From REEB481 sp039796915 (GTDB taxonomy: Bacteria; Bacteroidota; Bacteroidia; NS11-12g; UBA955): a DNA stretch of 5,461 nt. Positions 3,204 through 5,461 of this stretch are shown here, one piece after another. Position 1 is the stretch's first letter. Each line of letters begins with the position of its first letter. The stretch lies in assembly GCA_039796915.1 (NCBI GenBank), contig JBDKIU010000215.1, forward strand, positions 1-5,461. Direction: 5' to 3'. Position numbers and translations under genes: made by a program. The notes beneath the pieces were generated by a model. It ran no database searches, was not told the DNA's origin, and saw only the letters and a list, made by a program, of their open reading frames with translations.

Positions 3204-5461
3204 TTAGCCGCCGATGCCGTTCATCGCCGGGCGCGTAGGCGTCTGAGGCAGTTCTGCTGGCGCGGCGTTCCCGGGTTGCCCGGGCCTGGTGTTTTCAGGG
3301 CTGCCGGCCGGACGTGTCTGGTTGCTTGCCGGCGCAGGATTAGCTGCTGGTTGGCGAACCGTAGTTCCGGAAGCCGGACGTGTCTGGTTGTTTGCCGGCG
3401 CAGGATTCGCTGCTGGTTGGCGAACCGTAGTTCCGGAAGCCGGACGTGTCTGGTTGCTTGCCGGTGCGGGATTAGCTGCCGGCTGACGAACCGTAGTGCC
3501 TGAAGTCGGTCTTGGATTTTCGCTGCGGTTCCGTGCTGCTTCTTCGCTGACCCTCCGCAGCAATTCTGCAGCCTGGCCCAAACGTTGTCCTGTTGGTGCC
3601 TGTGGTCTTTGCATTCCCTGGCCCTGGCCGCCGCCGTTTTGATTGCCCTGACAAGCTTCCAACTGCGTTTCAAGTGAAGAAATCCTGGCCTTCAGTGCAT
3701 TCACCTGTGCGTCCAGCTCGCGCACCTTGTCGCGGTTGTTGTTGTTCTGCGCACGCAGGGCATCGTATTCCTGCTTCAACAAATTCAGCTGATCTTGTGC
3801 ATCGCTATTGTCTGCGGCTTTTATCTTGGCTTCCAATTCGCTGTTGGCTTGCTTCAGACGGGCATTCTCGCCTTCCAGTTGTGCGGCTTTGGCGTTCAGT
3901 TCCGCATTTTTCTGCTTCAGTTGAACAATTTCCGCTTCCAGTTTTGCGGCTGCTTCTCCATCGCAGTTCTTCAGCTTGTTTTCCAGATCAGCAATTTGCG
4001 TTTTCAGCTTGCTATTCTCGCTCATCGCATACTGATACTCTGCCTTGATGGATTTGTTTTGGTTTTCCAGGTCGGCATTTTTCTGTTTCAGCGCAGCCAG
4101 TTCATCGGTGCAATCCTGGGTAGCGGCAACCTTTTGTTCCAGTTCGGAAACCTTGGCCTTCAGGGTGCTGTTGTCTGATTTCAGCTTGTTGATTTCCGCA
4201 GTGAGCGTAGAAGCCGCGTCGGTGGATTTGCACTTCTGCAGTTCGGCTTCGAGTACGGCGATTTTGTTCACCTGGTCGCTGTTTTCCTTCTTCAGCTTGT
4301 TGACTTCCGCCGTGAGCGTAGAAGAAGCGTCGGTGGATTTGCACTTCTGCAATTCGGCTTCGAGTGCGGCGATTTTATTCACCTGGTCGCTGTTTTCCTT
4401 CTTCAGCTTATTGATTTCCGCAGTGAGTGTGGAAGAAGCGCCTTTCTCTTTGGAAAGTTCAGCTTCCAGCACGGCCACCCGTGTTTTGCAATCGTCACTT
4501 TCCTTCTTCAGTCGGTTCACTTCGGCGGTAATGGCTGCGGAAGCTCCTTCGCTCTTGCACTTCTGCAGTTCAGCTTCCAGCACCGCAATCTTTTGTTGTT
4601 GCTCAGCAAGCTGTTTTTTCAGTCCGTTCACCTCAGCAGTAATTGTTGCATTGGCCGCCTTTTCTTTATTCAGATCGTTTTCCAGCTGTGCATTTTTTGC
4701 GCGCAGCAAGTCGTTGTCTGATTTCAGTTTGTTCACATCAGCGGTAATCGTACTGCTGCCACCGCTGCCTGCTTTGCATTGGGCCAGTTGACCTTCCAGC
4801 GTGCTAACACGCGCCTTCAGGGTGGCCACCTCGTTTTTCAGGTTGTCGTTTTCGGTTTTTGTTTTCACCACCTCTGCAGAAACCGTGCTGCCGGCTTTGC
4901 ACTGCGCCAGCTGACTTTCGAGGCTGGAAACTTTTCCTTTCAGGGAATTCACTTCGGCGGTGAGCACGGAATTGTTTTCACCACACTTGGTAAGGTCTTG
5001 TTGCAGTTTGGCATTGGCAGTCTTCAGGTTGTCGTTTTCGGTTTTCAGGCGATTTACTTCTGCATTCACGGTGCTGCCCGTACCTGTTTTGCATTGATTC
5101 AGCTGGCTGTTGAGGCTGATTTTATCCTGATTCAGCGCATTCACCTGAGCCTGCAGGCGCGCACTGCGGTCTTGTTCCTGCTGCAGTTTTCCGCTGACAA
5201 TGGCCAGTTCCTCGCAGCAATTGCCGGAATTTTTCGGCTGTTGGTTTTCTTTGGCGATGACCGCAGCTTCACGGCGTTTCAGTTCTTCCTCTTTCTTCAG
5301 CAGGTCCTGCTCTTTCTTTTTCACCTCAGCGCTGATGGTGCTGCTGTTTTTGGTGATATAAACCGTGTCGCGCTTGATGTTCTCGATGCTTACCGTGTCG
5401 CGAATCACGATGGTATCTTTCTGAATGGTTTTTACCGAATCAACGGTTTTGCGCACAGAAT
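3204..5461 (-). CDS. Large repeat-containing coiled-coil protein, N-terminus missing
   Basis: This is a 751-codon fragment, open to the right edge; the GTG at 5454-5456 is only an internal codon. Residues below are counted from that GTG. The visible start carries DTIVIRDTVSI and KRDTVYI (about 14-34), a DTVxI motif often seen after signal or lipoprotein peptides in Bacteroidota envelope proteins, so export is likely but unproven. Residues about 40-600 are almost continuous predicted coiled coil, rich in Lys, Glu, Gln, Leu and Asn. Residues 128-451 form a degenerate repeat with consensus S-T-x-T-A-E-V-N-x-L-K, ending in LExxLxxCK. Next comes a Gly/Gln linker (603-626), a short helix (627-643), three 22-residue Ala/Pro/Asn/Thr repeats (649-714) and a Pro-rich end (...RPAMNGIGG). 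Cysteines occur at 80, 81, 122, 158, 186, 227, 300, 323, 372, 409, 449, 498 and 602. I recognise no enzymatic domain; a structural or spacer role in the envelope or cytoskeleton is inference. A strong terminator follows. Confidence 0.88.
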   Translation of the reverse strand, partial: SVRKTVDSVKTIQKDTIVIRDTVSIENIKRDTVYITKNSSTISAEVKKKEQDLLKKEEELKRREAAVIAKENQQPKNSGNCCEELAIVSGKLQQEQDRSARLQAQVNALNQDKISLNSQLNQCKTGTGSTVNAEVNRLKTENDNLKTANAKLQQDLTKCGENNSVLTAEVNSLKGKVSSLESQLAQCKAGSTVSAEVVKTKTENDNLKNEVATLKARVSTLEGQLAQCKAGSGGSSTITADVNKLKSDNDLLRAKNAQLENDLNKEKAANATITAEVNGLKKQLAEQQQKIAVLEAELQKCKSEGASAAITAEVNRLKKESDDCKTRVAVLEAELSKEKGASSTLTAEINKLKKENSDQVNKIAALEAELQKCKSTDASSTLTAEVNKLKKENSDQVNKIAVLEAELQKCKSTDAASTLTAEINKLKSDNSTLKAKVSELEQKVAATQDCTDELAALKQKNADLENQNKSIKAEYQYAMSENSKLKTQIADLENKLKNCDGEAAAKLEAEIVQLKQKNAELNAKAAQLEGENARLKQANSELEAKIKAADNSDAQDQLNLLKQEYDALRAQNNNNRDKVRELDAQVNALKARISSLETQLEACQGNQNGGGQGQGMQRPQAPTGQRLGQAAELLRRVSEEAARNRSENPRPTSGTTVRQPAANPAPASNQTRPASGTTVRQPAANPAPANNQTRPASGTTVRQPAANPAPASNQTRPAGSPENTRPGQPGNAAPAELPQTPTRPAMNGIGG
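3315..3512 (-). repeat. Three tandem 66-bp units encoding a 22-residue Ala/Pro-rich repeat
   Basis: Three directly adjacent 66-bp copies encode RPxSGTTVRQPAANPAPxxN plus QT. At DNA level the periodicity runs from 3310 to 3507. Copies at 3310-3375 and 3376-3441 differ at 2 of 66 positions by my count; the copy at 3442-3507 differs from the first at 8. The near identity of two copies implies recent duplication or homogenisation. The encoded segment should be extended and disordered, like cell-wall or periplasm-spanning linkers. A partial further unit (RPAGSPENTRP) follows at the protein level. Confidence 0.93.
4104..5075 (-). repeat. Degenerate tandem array of about nine coiled-coil repeats (27-45 residues, mostly 35-37)
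   Basis: The Ala of the TAEV-type motif recurs at residues 132, 167, 194, 239, 274, 311, 346, 383 and 420 of the coiled-coil protein, giving spacings of 35, 27, 45, 35, 37, 35, 37 and 37. An isolated relative (SSTISAEV) occurs at 38-45. Each unit has a Ser/Thr-rich hinge, then TAExNxLKxEN, then a Leu-zipper-like helix ending in LExxLxKCK. The pair at 4326-4436 and 4215-4325 is nearly identical: 9 differences in 111 bp and 2 in 37 residues. Confidence 0.88.

Noticed and set aside
3593..4178. Two overlapping plus-strand open frames (151 and 127 codons) under the coiled-coil gene
   Set aside because: They resemble no family, are antisense to well-supported coding sequence, and arise from biased codon composition.
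4045..4791. Long plus-strand open frame (248 codons) opposite the coiled-coil gene
   Set aside because: It is the exact antisense of the repeats and gives a low-complexity Ser/Phe/Ala protein with the same period; the minus-strand frame has clear coiled-coil and repeat logic.
1..5461. A defence, CRISPR, toxin-antitoxin or mobile system
   Set aside because: No transposase, integrase, nuclease-effector pair, regularly spaced array or att-like duplication was found; the two direct-repeat arrays both lie in frame within one protein.

Overview
The window looks like ordinary chromosomal DNA from a member of the Bacteroidota, possibly a Chitinophaga/Saprospira-type lineage; the finer placement is a guess. 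Three things point there: a textbook Bacteroidota promoter (TTG, 21 nt, TAATTTTG) ahead of the gene at 1947; weak or absent Shine-Dalgarno sequences; and proteins of types familiar from that phylum, namely a PdeM-type phosphoesterase, a Cys4 zinc-ribbon conserved hypothetical, and a long coiled-coil protein opening with repeated DTVxI motifs. No mobile element, tRNA, rRNA, CRISPR array or phage gene was seen.

Layout, left to right. (1) 3-449 (+): the C-terminal part of a YtcJ-like amidohydrolase. (2) 421-1065 (-): pdeM, a DNA-repair metallophosphoesterase whose 3' end overlaps the amidohydrolase tail to tail by 29 bp. (3) 1120-1881 (+): a small MscS-type mechanosensitive channel, divergent from pdeM. 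(4) 1890-1921: a promoter, then 1947-2288 (+): a small unrecognised protein with a strongly acidic tail. (5) 2328-2714 (+): apaG, with a non-ATG start buried in a hairpin. (6) 2718-3092 (-): a Cys4 zinc-ribbon protein, tail to tail with apaG across 3 bp. (7) 3146-3179: a strong intrinsic terminator. (8) 3204 to the right edge (-): the C-terminal 751 codons of a large coiled-coil protein with two repeat systems, a degenerate array of about 35-37 residues carrying recurrent cysteines and a 22-residue Ala/Pro-rich array at the C-terminus.

The genes do not form an evident pathway. Strand changes nearly every gene and the functions are mixed: hydrolysis of small molecules, DNA repair, osmotic protection, ApaG-type stress or ion homeostasis, and envelope or structural coiled coil. 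Only the 1947 gene and apaG are plausibly co-transcribed. I found no convincing evidence of an undescribed multi-gene system. The most unusual object is the repeat-built coiled-coil protein, whose 5' end lies outside the window.
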